DNA from: Streptomyces akebiae
GTDB lineage: Bacteria > Actinomycetota > Actinomycetes > Streptomycetales > Streptomycetaceae
Length of the DNA stretch: 64,000 bases
Assembly: GCF_019599145.1 (NCBI RefSeq)
Contig: NZ_CP080647.1
Span: forward strand, 7,068,001-7,132,000
Direction: 5' to 3'
A program made the position numbers and the translations under genes. The notes under the pieces are model-generated. The model had not been told where the DNA came from, did no database searches, and saw only the letters and a list, made by a program, of their open reading frames with translations. Below, piece by piece: positions 1 through 6,742 of this stretch (positions are counted from its first letter, which is position 1; every line of letters begins with the position of its first letter).

Positions 1-1
1 G

Positions 2-247
2 ATCGGTCGTCAGCTCGGCCTCTGTGATGAATGCACGGACCAGCTCGTCTCCGGCGTCGTGCTCACCCTGGCGCTTGGGTACCCCTACCGCCTCGCTGAT
101 CAATGGCGCCTGAGCCTCACGGATCTGCTCGCCCAGGTCACCACCGAGGAACTGACCGAGCTGTTGCGGCACGCCGCGCACTCGGCGACAGGGCGCACGG
201 AAGAGGCCGCCGCCACGCTCCGGCGCATGCAGCGCGCAGCGCGCTGA
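2..247 (+). CDS. Partial hypothetical protein (C-terminal end)
   Basis: The reading frame is open from the first bases of the window to the TGA at 245-247, so this is probably the C-terminal 81 residues of a gene that begins upstream. The internal GTG at 59 has no convincing ribosome binding site. The visible part contains a CDEC pair near the window edge and a C-terminal helical stretch rich in Glu, Ala and Arg. No family is recognised. It is followed by a strong hairpin and then by the methylase-like gene, so it probably belongs to the same integrated element (segment A). Confidence 0.5.
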   Translation: MGRQLGLCDECTDQLVSGVVLTLALGYPYRLADQWRLSLTDLLAQVTTEELTELLRHAAHSATGRTEEAAATLRRMQRAAR

Positions 248-253
248 CCTACC

Positions 254-281
254 CCCGTGGCGGCCTGAGGGCCGCCACGGG
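254..281 (+). terminator. GC hairpin after the partial gene
   Basis: A perfect 12-bp inverted repeat (CCCGTGGCGGCC and its complement) with a TGAG loop lies 6 bases after the upstream stop codon and 32 bases before the next start. There is no T-tract, which is common for Streptomyces terminators. It probably ends or attenuates transcription of the first gene. Confidence 0.6.
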
Positions 282-313
282 ATGCCTCGATCGAACCGAA
301 TCCAGGAGACCGC

Positions 314-1372
314 ATGAGCCAACTCGACCTGTTCGCCGACGCCGGCGAGCCCGAAGAGCAGCCCGCCCCAGCCGCCCCCGCGGCACCGCCCCGCAGATTT
401 CTCACCGATCTGCCGCCGGCGCCCCAACCCGTCACGATCGCCACCCAGCCCCGCCCCGCGCTCGCCGCGGTCAAGCGCACGCTGGGCCACTACCGCCCGT
501 CACAGAGGAACCCGCACGCCCACGCCTTCGACCTGGCGGAGGCCGTCAGCTCGGCTTGGCACCACGCGCATGGGGGGAGCAGCATCGAAATCCCCATCGG
601 TACGGTTGCCGCGCTCGCCCTGTGGCCCTTGCGTGGCCCGGACGCGTACCTCGCCGCCGACTGGTGGCTCAGCCTCGACGATGCCGAGCTGCTGGCGGCC
701 TTCCGTGAGTGCTGGGCCCGCATGTGGATCATGCGCCCCGACCTCATAGACCGGGCCACGCCCCTCCACAAGTGGGTCGACGACGAGGAGCCCGATGCTC
801 GGCGAGCCGCCGCCGTACGAGCCGTCGTCGAGGCCGCGATCACCAACGGACTCCTGCATCTGACCACCAGCGACGACCCCGATCTCCGCTCCACCACCGA
901 CGTGATCGGAACCCTCCTTGCCGTCATGCGCTCCGAGGGTGCTCACGACGCACTCGCGGAGATACACACGCCGCCGGACGTCGCCTATCTGATGGCCAGG
1001 ATGCTGCTCGACGACATGCCGCTTGAGCCCGGCATGAAGTTTGACGAGCCCGCGGGCGGCACCGGCGGCATGTACCGCGCCGCCGTACAGGTCATGCGCG
1101 AACGCGGCATCGACCCGCACCAGTTCGGATGGTCGCTGACGGACATCGACCCCCTCGCGGCGGCGGGCGCCGCCGTCAACGCGATCCTCTGGGACCTCGG
1201 CCCGCACGTGCTCATCGGGTGCGGCGACACCCTGCACGAAGGCAACGTGTACGCCAGGGCCGCCCGAGAGGCACTGGAGTCCCTGGAACGCCGTGATCGA
1301 CTGCACTCGCAGGCCGTCTTCCTCGCGGCCATCCAGAAGGCCGAAGCCCTGATACGCGATGTAGCGGCCTGA
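314..1372 (+). CDS. N-6 adenine methylase-like protein lacking the NPPY motif
   Basis: 352 residues; ATG preceded by a GGAG-type site. The first ~100 residues are Pro/Ala-rich. The C-terminal half carries a motif I typical of type I (HsdM-like) N6-adenine methylases, DEPAGGTGG at about residue 240, followed by a plausible acidic motif II (SLTDIDP). The catalytic (N/D)PP(Y/F) motif that should follow is absent: the protein ends with a helical tail. It may be a truncated or SAM-binding-only relative. Such proteins occur on Streptomyces integrative plasmids, in keeping with the neighbouring DUF4314 gene. Family membership rests on motif I only; methylation activity is doubtful. Confidence 0.6.
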   Translation: MSQLDLFADAGEPEEQPAPAAPAAPPRRFLTDLPPAPQPVTIATQPRPALAAVKRTLGHYRPSQRNPHAHAFDLAEAVSSAWHHAHGGSSIEIPIGTVAALALWPLRGPDAYLAADWWLSLDDAELLAAFRECWARMWIMRPDLIDRATPLHKWVDDEEPDARRAAAVRAVVEAAITNGLLHLTTSDDPDLRSTTDVIGTLLAVMRSEGAHDALAEIHTPPDVAYLMARMLLDDMPLEPGMKFDEPAGGTGGMYRAAVQVMRERGIDPHQFGWSLTDIDPLAAAGAAVNAILWDLGPHVLIGCGDTLHEGNVYARAAREALESLERRDRLHSQAVFLAAIQKAEALIRDVAA

Positions 1373-1397
1373 CCTGCGGAAATTGTCTTATTCGATC

Positions 1398-1426
1398 TTG
1401 AATTCCCCCCTGAATGCATATAGAAT
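1398..1426 (+). promoter_or_regulatory. Sigma-70-type promoter for the Cys-rich small gene
   Basis: TTGAAT (1398-1403) and TAGAAT (1421-1426) are separated by exactly 17 bases, in a conspicuously AT-rich patch within GC-rich DNA. The predicted start of transcription is about 20 bases before the ATG at 1452, with an AGGGGAGGGGGGAG purine tract between them. Confidence 0.55.
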
Positions 1427-1451
1427 AGAACCACAAGGGGAGGGGGGAGTC

Positions 1452-1592
1452 ATGGAAGAGCCACCGTTCACATTCCCGTACTGCCGCAGCCACGACGTCT
1501 GGTGCCGGAAACCGGGCTGCGAGGCATGCGCCTGTGACCACTGCTTCGACTGCGGAGCCTGCCCCACCGAAGCGTGCGACCACGACGCCTAG
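1452..1592 (+). CDS. Small Cys/His-rich protein, possible metal-binding
   Basis: 46 residues, starting at the ATG directly after a long purine-rich ribosome site; a further upstream start is possible but lies inside the promoter. It contains eight cysteines, including CEACACDHCFDCGAC, and three histidines, a density expected of a zinc-binding ribbon or knuckle. No named family is recognised. The end of the gene is followed 47 bases later by the DUF4314 gene. The separate promoter suggests it is expressed independently of the methylase-like gene. Confidence 0.5.
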   Translation: MEEPPFTFPYCRSHDVWCRKPGCEACACDHCFDCGACPTEACDHDA

Positions 1593-1639
1593 CAGTCGGC
1601 CCACCACGACTTCCACAACACATCACGACTGGAGCGCAC

Positions 1640-1828
1640 ATGACCTACAAGAAGGGCGACCGCGTCGCCCTCGTACACACCACCGACCCGCACACCGAAC
1701 TCAAGCCCGACGACGAAGGCACCGTCCATCGGTTCGACGCCAACCTCTCCATCCTCTCCGTGAACTGGGACAGCGGCTCCACCCTCTCGATGCTCCTCGA
1801 CGACGGCGACGAAGTACGCCCCGCGTAG
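1640..1828 (+). CDS. DUF4314 domain protein
   Basis: 62 residues from the ATG at 1640, which has a GGAGCG site 6 bases upstream; the longer frame back to 1574 overlaps the preceding gene. The protein matches the DUF4314 pattern throughout: KGDRVALVHTTDP, LKPDDEGTV, a hydrophobic strand with SVNWDSGSTL, and a final acidic DGDEV. DUF4314 is a small SH3/KOW-like beta domain frequent on actinobacterial plasmids and integrative elements. Its role is unknown. It supports reading segment A as an integrated element. Confidence 0.8.
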   Translation: MTYKKGDRVALVHTTDPHTELKPDDEGTVHRFDANLSILSVNWDSGSTLSMLLDDGDEVRPA

Positions 1829-1836
1829 CCACACCT

Positions 1837-1860
1837 GGCCCGCCCAGGCAGGGGCGGGCC
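1837..1860 (+). terminator. GC hairpin after the DUF4314 gene
   Basis: GGCCCGCC and its complement form an 8-bp stem around an 8-base loop, starting 8 bases after the DUF4314 stop. There is no T-tract. Confidence 0.5.
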
Positions 1861-1894
1861 CCGCTTCACCCGCAGACCTCTTGGAGAACGACAC

Positions 1895-2761
1895 ATGCTC
1901 ATCACCGACGCCGCAGTCCGAGAAGCCGCGGCCAACCTCGCCCAAAGCCTCGGCGGAGACTGGGCGATCGACGCCACGGCGCCCGCCGACGGCGCAGCGC
2001 ACCTCGTCTACAGCGACGGGCGAGGCATCAGCTTCCGCCCCATCTTCGGCGGAACCACCGTCCAACTCTGGATCACCGGCAGCGCCGCACCCCCGCTCCC
2101 CGACGACGCCACCCTGGCCGACCACGCCCTCCGCGAAACGCAACTCACCGCGCGCCTGGCCGAAGGGCACCGCTACAACAAGGCGACCACCCTCGTCACG
2201 GAAGCCGACGAAGATCCGGAGCTCATCATCCGGCGCACCCTCGAAGACGACCTCCTCCCCGCCTTCGACTACAAACCCCGCTACGTCGGCCACCGACCCT
2301 GGAAAGACCTGTTCGACAAAGCACTCTCGCAAGTGATGGAAGAGGCCCCGCCGGCCACGGGCACCTCGCTCCGCGACTGCGGCCCCGAAGCCCACACGAC
2401 ACCACCCGACGTCGGTGAAGACGCCGAGCCCACGACCGACACCGAATCTGGCCCCGTCGTCGACAATGACCCGGCGATCGAGCCTGATCCAACCCCTGCG
2501 CCCGACGGCGACCAGCAGGCCGACACCCCCGCAGCTGACGAGGTCCAGGAGGAAGGCCCGTCATCCGTCGAGGAACCCGACCCGGAGGCTGCGCAGCCTC
2601 CGAGTTCCGAGCCCGAAAGCGACTCCGCCTCGGCGCCGAGGCCCTCCGGCGAGAGTGGCAGCGAAGCGGATGCTCAACCGGCAGCCGAGACCAGCCCCAG
2701 CACGAAACGGCGCCCCCGCAACCGCACCTCCAAGCGCCGCCCGAAGGCCAGCTCCACCTGA
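1895..2761 (+). CDS. Hypothetical protein with acidic low-complexity tail
   Basis: 288 residues; ATG with a TTGGAGAACG site. The first ~150 residues look folded, with alternating hydrophobic strands and a conserved-looking TLEDDLLPAFDY segment. From about residue 150 to 270 the chain is acidic and rich in Pro, Ala, Ser and Glu, so probably disordered. It ends in a strongly basic stretch (KRRPRNRTSKRRPKASS), which could bind nucleic acid or a membrane. No family is recognised. Position between DUF4314 and the next element gene suggests a mobile-element accessory protein. Confidence 0.6.
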   Translation: MLITDAAVREAAANLAQSLGGDWAIDATAPADGAAHLVYSDGRGISFRPIFGGTTVQLWITGSAAPPLPDDATLADHALRETQLTARLAEGHRYNKATTLVTEADEDPELIIRRTLEDDLLPAFDYKPRYVGHRPWKDLFDKALSQVMEEAPPATGTSLRDCGPEAHTTPPDVGEDAEPTTDTESGPVVDNDPAIEPDPTPAPDGDQQADTPAADEVQEEGPSSVEEPDPEAAQPPSSEPESDSASAPRPSGESGSEADAQPAAETSPSTKRRPRNRTSKRRPKASST

Positions 2762-2779
2762 CCACGTACGACTCGACCA

Positions 2780-2805
2780 GGGAGCGCGGCCCGGGCCGCG
2801 CTCCC
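2780..2805 (+). terminator. 26-bp perfect palindromic hairpin
   Basis: GGGAGCGCGGCCC followed directly by its exact complement lies 19 bases after the preceding stop and 11 bases before the next start. It is probably a transcription terminator or RNA stabiliser. Confidence 0.55.
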
Positions 2806-2815
2806 CCGGAGCGCC

Positions 2816-3370
2816 ATGAGCAACGACACCGGAGCCATCGCCCGCCAACGCCACTACACCACCCTCCGGAACGTGGACAGAGAAGTCCTCCGCCAGACCT
2901 GGTCCATCGGATACGCGGACCCGGGGTTCACCACCCAGTTCGGAACCCCTCCAGAACCCAGCCCCCATCACACGGCAACCTCTATCGTCAAAATCGTCAC
3001 CGACACCAGATGGATGTACCGCGGCGCCTGCCTCGCCTGCCCCTGGGAAGGCCCCGATCGACCGCGCCGCGACCCCGCCATCGAGGACGCCCACGACCAC
3101 ACCCACCCCGTATGGCGCACTCTGCCGATCCTCGATCCAGCGCGGAGCCGAAGAGGCTCAAAGACCTGGTCGCTCCACCTGGCCGCGACGTACCCCAAGG
3201 GATGGTTCGACGCCGGCGGGCCGCTCCGCCTTTACGCAGATCCGCCCTTCGACCGACACGAAGCCGGGCGAGCCCCCGGCGGAGGGTTCATCCTCCACAC
3301 CGCGCGCCCGAAGCCGCAGCCCGCCCGATCTCTCCAGCTCACTCTGGAAGAAGACAACTGGGCCGGATAA
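2816..3370 (+). CDS. Mobile-element hypothetical protein with Cys/His pairs (DUF6349-like)
   Basis: 184 residues; ATG in a CGGAGCGCC context. The central part has a RWMYRGACLACPWEG segment followed by EDAHDHTHPVW, a CxxC plus His arrangement that suggests a zinc-binding ribbon. The C-terminal half contains KTWSLHLAATYPKGWFDAGG and a PGGGF turn. It resembles a family of actinobacterial plasmid and ICE proteins that I associate with DUF6349, but I could not confirm this. It is the last gene of segment A, ending 42 bases before the hairpin at 3412. Confidence 0.55.
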   Translation: MSNDTGAIARQRHYTTLRNVDREVLRQTWSIGYADPGFTTQFGTPPEPSPHHTATSIVKIVTDTRWMYRGACLACPWEGPDRPRRDPAIEDAHDHTHPVWRTLPILDPARSRRGSKTWSLHLAATYPKGWFDAGGPLRLYADPPFDRHEAGRAPGGGFILHTARPKPQPARSLQLTLEEDNWAG

Positions 3371-3411
3371 GCTGACGGGACAACGTCTGGCCTGCGAGAA
3401 CGGTCATTGAG

Positions 3412-3442
3412 GCTCCGCCCCGAGTTCCGGGGCGGAGCCTCT
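3412..3442 (+). terminator. Perfect hairpin at end of segment A
   Basis: AGGCTCCGCCCCG and its exact complement flank a 5-base AGTTC loop: a 13-bp stem, no T-tract. It lies between the last gene of segment A and the conserved region leading to the first tRNA 3' copy. A related but less perfect hairpin precedes the fourth copy (about 17995-18022). Confidence 0.55.
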
Positions 3443-3673
3443 GCGCGCTGGAAGGGAAATCCGCTGCGGGCGAGTTCGAGACGCACTCCCGAGCTGGGGC
3501 GATCGTCTCGGAAGCTGGTTGAGATTGTCCTTCCAGGACGCGTTCTGGACGCAGGTTGGACACAAGGATCGGAAAAGACTGACAAGGGCAGGGAAGGACT
3601 GAGGCGCCAAACCTCGTCTGACCTGGGAAAACGGCCAAGATGAGCATGGATCGACAAGGGTCGCCAAGATCCT

Positions 3674-3723
3674 CAAAGGACTCATAATCCGTCGGCCGTG
3701 GGTTCGAGTCCCACCCGCCCCAC
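3674..3723 (+). repeat. tRNA 3' half, copy 1 (attachment-site repeat)
   Basis: 50 bp identical to the copies at 5340, 10244 and 18253. It contains an anticodon loop CTCATAA (CAU anticodon), the T arm (GTGGGTTCGAGTCCCAC) and the 3' acceptor strand CCGCCCC, followed by ACCA. The expected 5' acceptor strand (GGGGCGG) and D arm are missing upstream, so this is not a tRNA gene but the direct repeat left by site-specific integration into a tRNA 3' end. The preceding ~270 bp, from AAATCCGCTGCG at 3458, are shared with the other copies. The region 3370-4057 otherwise holds no gene. Confidence 0.85.
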
Positions 3724-3748
3724 CACTCGCTACGCGAGGAGAAACCTT

Positions 3749-3772
3749 CTGACCAGGCGTTTTCCTGGTCAG
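3749..3772 (+). other. Inverted repeat after tRNA 3' copy 1
   Basis: CTGACCAGG and its exact complement form a 9-bp stem with a CGTTTT loop, 25 bases after the tRNA repeat. The TGACC half resembles the recurrent TGACCTGCGAAAAC motif near the other attachment repeats, so this may be a recombinase arm site rather than a terminator. Confidence 0.4.
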
Positions 3773-4014
3773 GGTGAGAGCCCGGGGGTCCTGGCGGCCC
3801 CGTGGTGATCATGATTTCTTGATCGTCTGGACAAGGTCTGGACGCCGATTCCGGTTAAGTCGGGCATGGCGCTTATGGGTTGTTTCATGTCGGCGTCGGA
3901 CAAGTCTCCGCTGGCTCGTCCCGCAGTGAGAAGTGGGTCCATGTGAACGCCTTGACGCTGGCGCGCCTTCCCTGCGTGGTCTGTTTGTGATTGATGGTCG
4001 CGCTCGATGTTGAT

Positions 4015-4037
4015 GATGTATCCTGGGTGCATACATC
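4015..4037 (+). promoter_or_regulatory. Probable VapB operator
   Basis: GATGTAT and ATACATC form a perfect 7-bp inverted repeat with a 9-base spacer, ending 20 bases before the vapB start. Antitoxins of the VapB type bind such palindromes to autoregulate, so this is the likely operator. That is an inference from position and symmetry. Confidence 0.5.
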
Positions 4038-4057
4038 GTGGATGTCGGAGGTGTGCG

Positions 4058-4291
4058 ATGTCCGTCACCCAGATTGATCTCGACGACGAGGCACTGGCCG
4101 AGGCCATGCGGCTCATGGGTGCCACGACGAAGAAGGAGACCGTCAATGCGGCCCTTCGGGACTACGTGGCGCGGATCAGGAGGCTTGAGGCCGCGGAGAA
4201 GCTGGCCGCGCGAGGTGAGCGCGGCGAGTTTGAGCAGGCCGCAGCGGCGCATGAAGCCGAGAAGCGTGCGCGGTGCGAGGCCTTCGAGTGA
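4058..4291 (+). CDS. vapB: VapB-type antitoxin
   Basis: 77 residues from the ATG at 4058, which has TCGGAGG upstream. The pattern is typical of the MetJ/RHH-type VapB family found in actinomycetes: an N-terminal strand SVTQIDLDDEAL, then ALAEAMRLMGATTKKETVNAALRDYVARI, followed by a long charged helix expected to wrap the toxin. The stop codon overlaps the start of vapC (GTGA). It should bind the operator palindrome at 4015 and neutralise VapC. It is one of only two protein genes in segment B. Confidence 0.85.
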   Translation: MSVTQIDLDDEALAEAMRLMGATTKKETVNAALRDYVARIRRLEAAEKLAARGERGEFEQAAAAHEAEKRARCEAFE

Positions 4292-4695
4292 TCACGTATC
4301 TGGTCGACACCTCGGCTCTGTGGCATCTGTTCCGTACCCCAGGTGCGCTGCGCCCCTGGGAGGGACACATCGCCGCCGGGGTGTTCCACCTCTGTGAGCC
4401 GACACGAGCCGAATTCCTCTACTCGGCGACCAGCCCCTCTCACCGAGATGAGCTGGCCGAGGAACTGGACGCGCTCTGTCTGCTCTCTCCGGTTCCGAAG
4501 AACGCCTGGCGGTGGGTCGACACCGCCCAGTACAAACTGACCCAGAGGGGCCAGCATCGGGCGGCGGGAGCGATCGACCTGTTGGTGTGTGCGACAGCTG
4601 TACACCATGGGCACACCGTCCTCCACGTGGACAATGACTTCGCGACGGTGGCGGGAGTCCTCAAGGAAGTTCAGCAGCGAGACGCACGAGCCTGA
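4288..4695 (+). CDS. vapC: VapC-type PIN-domain RNase toxin
   Basis: 136 residues from the GTG at 4288, which overlaps the vapB stop; the longer ATG start at 4273 would overlap more without a ribosome site. PIN-domain features are in order: YLVDTSAL (first Asp, residue 7), RAEFL (Glu), AIDLLVCATA (Asp) and HVDNDFATVA (Asp), which together would hold Mg2+ for RNA cleavage. Length fits VapC. It is likely an intact, functional ribonuclease toxin that stabilises segment B or acts in phage defence. Confidence 0.85.
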   Translation: MITYLVDTSALWHLFRTPGALRPWEGHIAAGVFHLCEPTRAEFLYSATSPSHRDELAEELDALCLLSPVPKNAWRWVDTAQYKLTQRGQHRAAGAIDLLVCATAVHHGHTVLHVDNDFATVAGVLKEVQQRDARA

Positions 4696-4876
4696 TCTCC
4701 GAAGGCAGGTCACGTCTGTCGGCCTCTGACCTCGGTGATCGATGTCTCCTGGAGTGCACCAGCCGTCCTTCTGGTAATGGGTTCGGCTGTACGCACCACC
4801 GCGCGCCACGGGCCTCCTCGTGGATCGCGGGATCGCTTGGGCCAAGGCGGTTCCTACCGGGCCTGGCGGCCATCGG

Positions 4877-5088
4877 CGAGCTATCCCCGCGTGCACGGGG
4901 CTCACGCCAAGACGAACATCCGTGGCAGCCTCAACGTGGAGTTATCCCCGCGTGCGTGGGGCCGACGACGTGGCCCAACCGTGCTGCTGTACCTGCACGG
5001 AGCTATCCCCGCGTGCGCAGGGCCGACCTCTACCTTCTGATGAACGGAACGGGCGTCGGCGAGCTATCCCCGCGTGCTTGGGGGGCGA
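4877..5088 (-). CRISPR. Orphan type I-E CRISPR mini-array (4 repeats, 3 spacers)
   Basis: Four 29-base repeats start at 4877, 4938, 4999 and 5060, an exact 61-base period, leaving three 32-base spacers (4906-4937, 4967-4998, 5028-5059). All repeats share the 13-base core TATCCCCGCGTGC. The complement strand consensus starts GTCGGCCCCGCGCACG and continues CGGGGATAGCTCC, the arrangement of Streptomyces type I-E repeats, so the array is probably read on the minus strand. The outer repeats (first and last) deviate at their outer parts. No cas gene lies in the window. It sits inside segment B, between vapC and the tRNA repeat copy 2. Confidence 0.9.
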
Positions 5089-5339
5089 TCCACCTGCCCT
5101 TCAGTCGCTGCGCGTTGGAAAGGAAATCCGCTGCGCATGGTTTTGAGAACCTCTCCTCGACTGGGGAGAGGGTCCGTGAACCGGGTGCGCGTGCCCATCT
5201 GGGACGCGTTCTGGACGCAGGTTGGACACAAGGATCGGAAAAGACTGACAAGGGCCGGGAAGGACCGAGGCGCCAAACGTCGTCTGACCTGGGAAAACGG
5301 CCAAGATGAGCATGGATCGGCAAGGGGCGCCAAGATCGT

Positions 5340-5389
5340 CAAAGGACTCATAATCCGTCGGCCGTGGGTTCGAGTCCCACCCGCCCCAC
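5340..5389 (+). repeat. tRNA 3' half, copy 2 (attachment-site repeat)
   Basis: Identical 50-bp tRNA 3' half. Here the end reads ACCG rather than ACCA, so CCA is not fully encoded. The preceding block from 5124 is nearly identical to that before copy 1 over the last ~140 bp. TGACCTGCGGAAACGTC follows at about 5402. It marks the boundary between segments B and C. Confidence 0.85.
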
Positions 5390-5390
5390 C

Positions 5391-5789
5391 GTGCAGGTCC
5401 CTGACCTGCGGAAACGTCTCAGCGGGCTGGCGGATTCAGGACTTTGGGCGAATCTGAATCCGCTGCTCGCGAGCTCAACGGCGATGTGGTGTCCGCACTT
5501 GGGTGCTTCATTGACCTGCGGGTATGCCCCGTGCGCTTGCTCTCGAGGACTGGAGCCGACGGTCTGATCGGTGGGCGAGGGCGGATGTCGGGACGCTGAT
5601 GGGACGCAGGGAATCGGAAGTAGCTGCCTTGTACCTGTCCTGCAAACGCTGGCCAATGTCGACCGAGGCCAGGCCTCCCCTGTGCTGAGAGGTGGTCGCT
5701 GTCTGCTTGCGTAGTTCACCGAGCCTGGCCATCAGCGCGATGTGGAGGTTGGGTGGCAGGGGAAGCCCGCCGCGGTGTACGCCGTCCTG
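5391..5789. other. Junction region of segment C without a gene
   Basis: I see no supportable gene. It starts with a TGACCTGCGGAAACGTC motif and, at about 5455, has CTGAATCCGCTGCTCGCGAG, which recurs after copy 3 at about 10364. Short frames here are tRNA-repeat translations or shadows. Confidence 0.4.
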
Positions 5790-5954
5790 TCAGTCGGCCA
5801 CCACCACGGTTTCCCTCGACACCATGTCCGTCACCACGACCTGGGTACCGATGGTTGTGGTGACACATGTGATGGCGTCCGCACGGATCAGCCTGGCTGT
5901 CCTCTCGCCCTTGCGTACCTTCTCGCCCTGCCTCAGGATCCAGACGTCAGCCAC
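5790..5954 (-). CDS. Small hypothetical protein, 54 residues
   Basis: GTG start at 5954 with a good GGAGGGA site. The protein begins VADVWILRQGEKVRKGERTA, continues with ARLIRADAITCVTTTIGTQV and ends in a Val/Thr-rich strand. The regular alternation of hydrophobic and polar residues suggests an all-beta small domain. It is not recognised. It lies downstream of tatA in the same direction, 137 bases away, and could be cotranscribed. Confidence 0.4.
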   Translation of the reverse strand: MADVWILRQGEKVRKGERTARLIRADAITCVTTTIGTQVVVTDMVSRETVVVAD

Positions 5955-6091
5955 GCTTCCCTCCGGTGGCCTCGCGATCGTTGCGTCTTCGGACGGCAGG
6001 CCCTTTGGTCAGCTGGTTTTCTGGTGCCGGAGCGGCAAGAAGAATGCGCCGAGTGGCCTTCCGCGACCCGGGCCGGTCCGGACCGAGGCCG

Positions 6092-6565
6092 TCAGGAGCT
6101 TGCGGGCCGGACCGGCGCGGTTGCCGGCGGTTCTAGTTCCTCCACACCGCGATCACGGACGGTCGCGGCAGGTTCCCCGGCCCGCCCGGTCAGGCCGAGC
6201 CCGGGTTCTCCGCGATGGCCTCGCTGGTCTCGCCCGGATGCTGCGCGCGACCAGAGCAGCTCGCCGTCGGTCTCCGGCCTGCTGCCTTGCTCGGGTGTTC
6301 CCGCCGTGCCACCGGGGCGTTCGGAAGCCCTGGTGGACCGTTGGTCCGTGCCGGAGGCAGTGCCGCCGGCTGCGTTGGTGGTCTCGCCCTGGACGACCTG
6401 GGATGCCGCGTCTGCCTGGGTCTCGTCGTTCTTCATGGCACGGGCCTCGGCTTTGAGGATGCGGGCGGACTTGCCTGCGGAGCGGGCGAGGTCGGGGAGC
6501 TTCTTGGCGGCGAGGACGGCTATGACGACGATGAGGATGACGGCGACTTCGCTCAGTCCGAACAT
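6092..6565 (-). CDS. tatA: TatA/MttA family translocase component
   Basis: 157 residues; ATG at 6565. The N-terminal MFGLSEVAVILIVVIAVLAA is a single membrane helix, followed by the hinge and amphipathic helix KKLPDLARSAGKSARILKAE typical of TatA, the pore subunit that moves folded proteins across the membrane. The remaining ~100 residues are a variable Gln/Thr/Gly-rich tail, longer than in most TatA. It is an isolated copy without tatB or tatC, probably an accessory paralogue. A truncated HlyC-type gene lies immediately divergent. Confidence 0.8.
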   Translation of the reverse strand: MFGLSEVAVILIVVIAVLAAKKLPDLARSAGKSARILKAEARAMKNDETQADAASQVVQGETTNAAGGTASGTDQRSTRASERPGGTAGTPEQGSRPETDGELLWSRAASGRDQRGHRGEPGLGLTGRAGEPAATVRDRGVEELEPPATAPVRPASS

Positions 6566-6742
6566 GCGGATCCCTGTCTTCTGCGTACGACCCGGACCGG
6601 TACGGCCCGAGCCGGCTGGGGGCTGCCGGGTGGGGGCTGCCGGGTGGCGGGGATGCCCTGGTCTACAGGCGGGTGGAGATGGACGGCAGCAGGTCCTGGA
6701 AGGTGCGGCCGGTGGCGGGTTCGCCGATGTGGCCTTCATCTG

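Noticed and set aside
3458..3490. Conserved minus-strand peptide RSGFPFQRAE before each tRNA copy as a gene
   Set aside because: All three frames are equally conserved and stops or shifts differ between copies; conservation is at DNA level.
3640..3725. A complete tRNA gene at each 50-bp repeat
   Set aside because: No 5' acceptor strand or D arm is present in the ~40 bases upstream of any copy, and the anticodon stem has a mismatch.
3339..3812. Minus-strand frames across the tRNA repeats reading GGWDSNPRPTDYE and plus-strand frames reading GSSPTRPT
   Set aside because: These are well-known artefacts of translating tRNA T-arm DNA; no protein is made.
4696..5389. cas genes accompanying the CRISPR array
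   Set aside because: No frame long enough or resembling Cas proteins exists nearby or elsewhere in the window.
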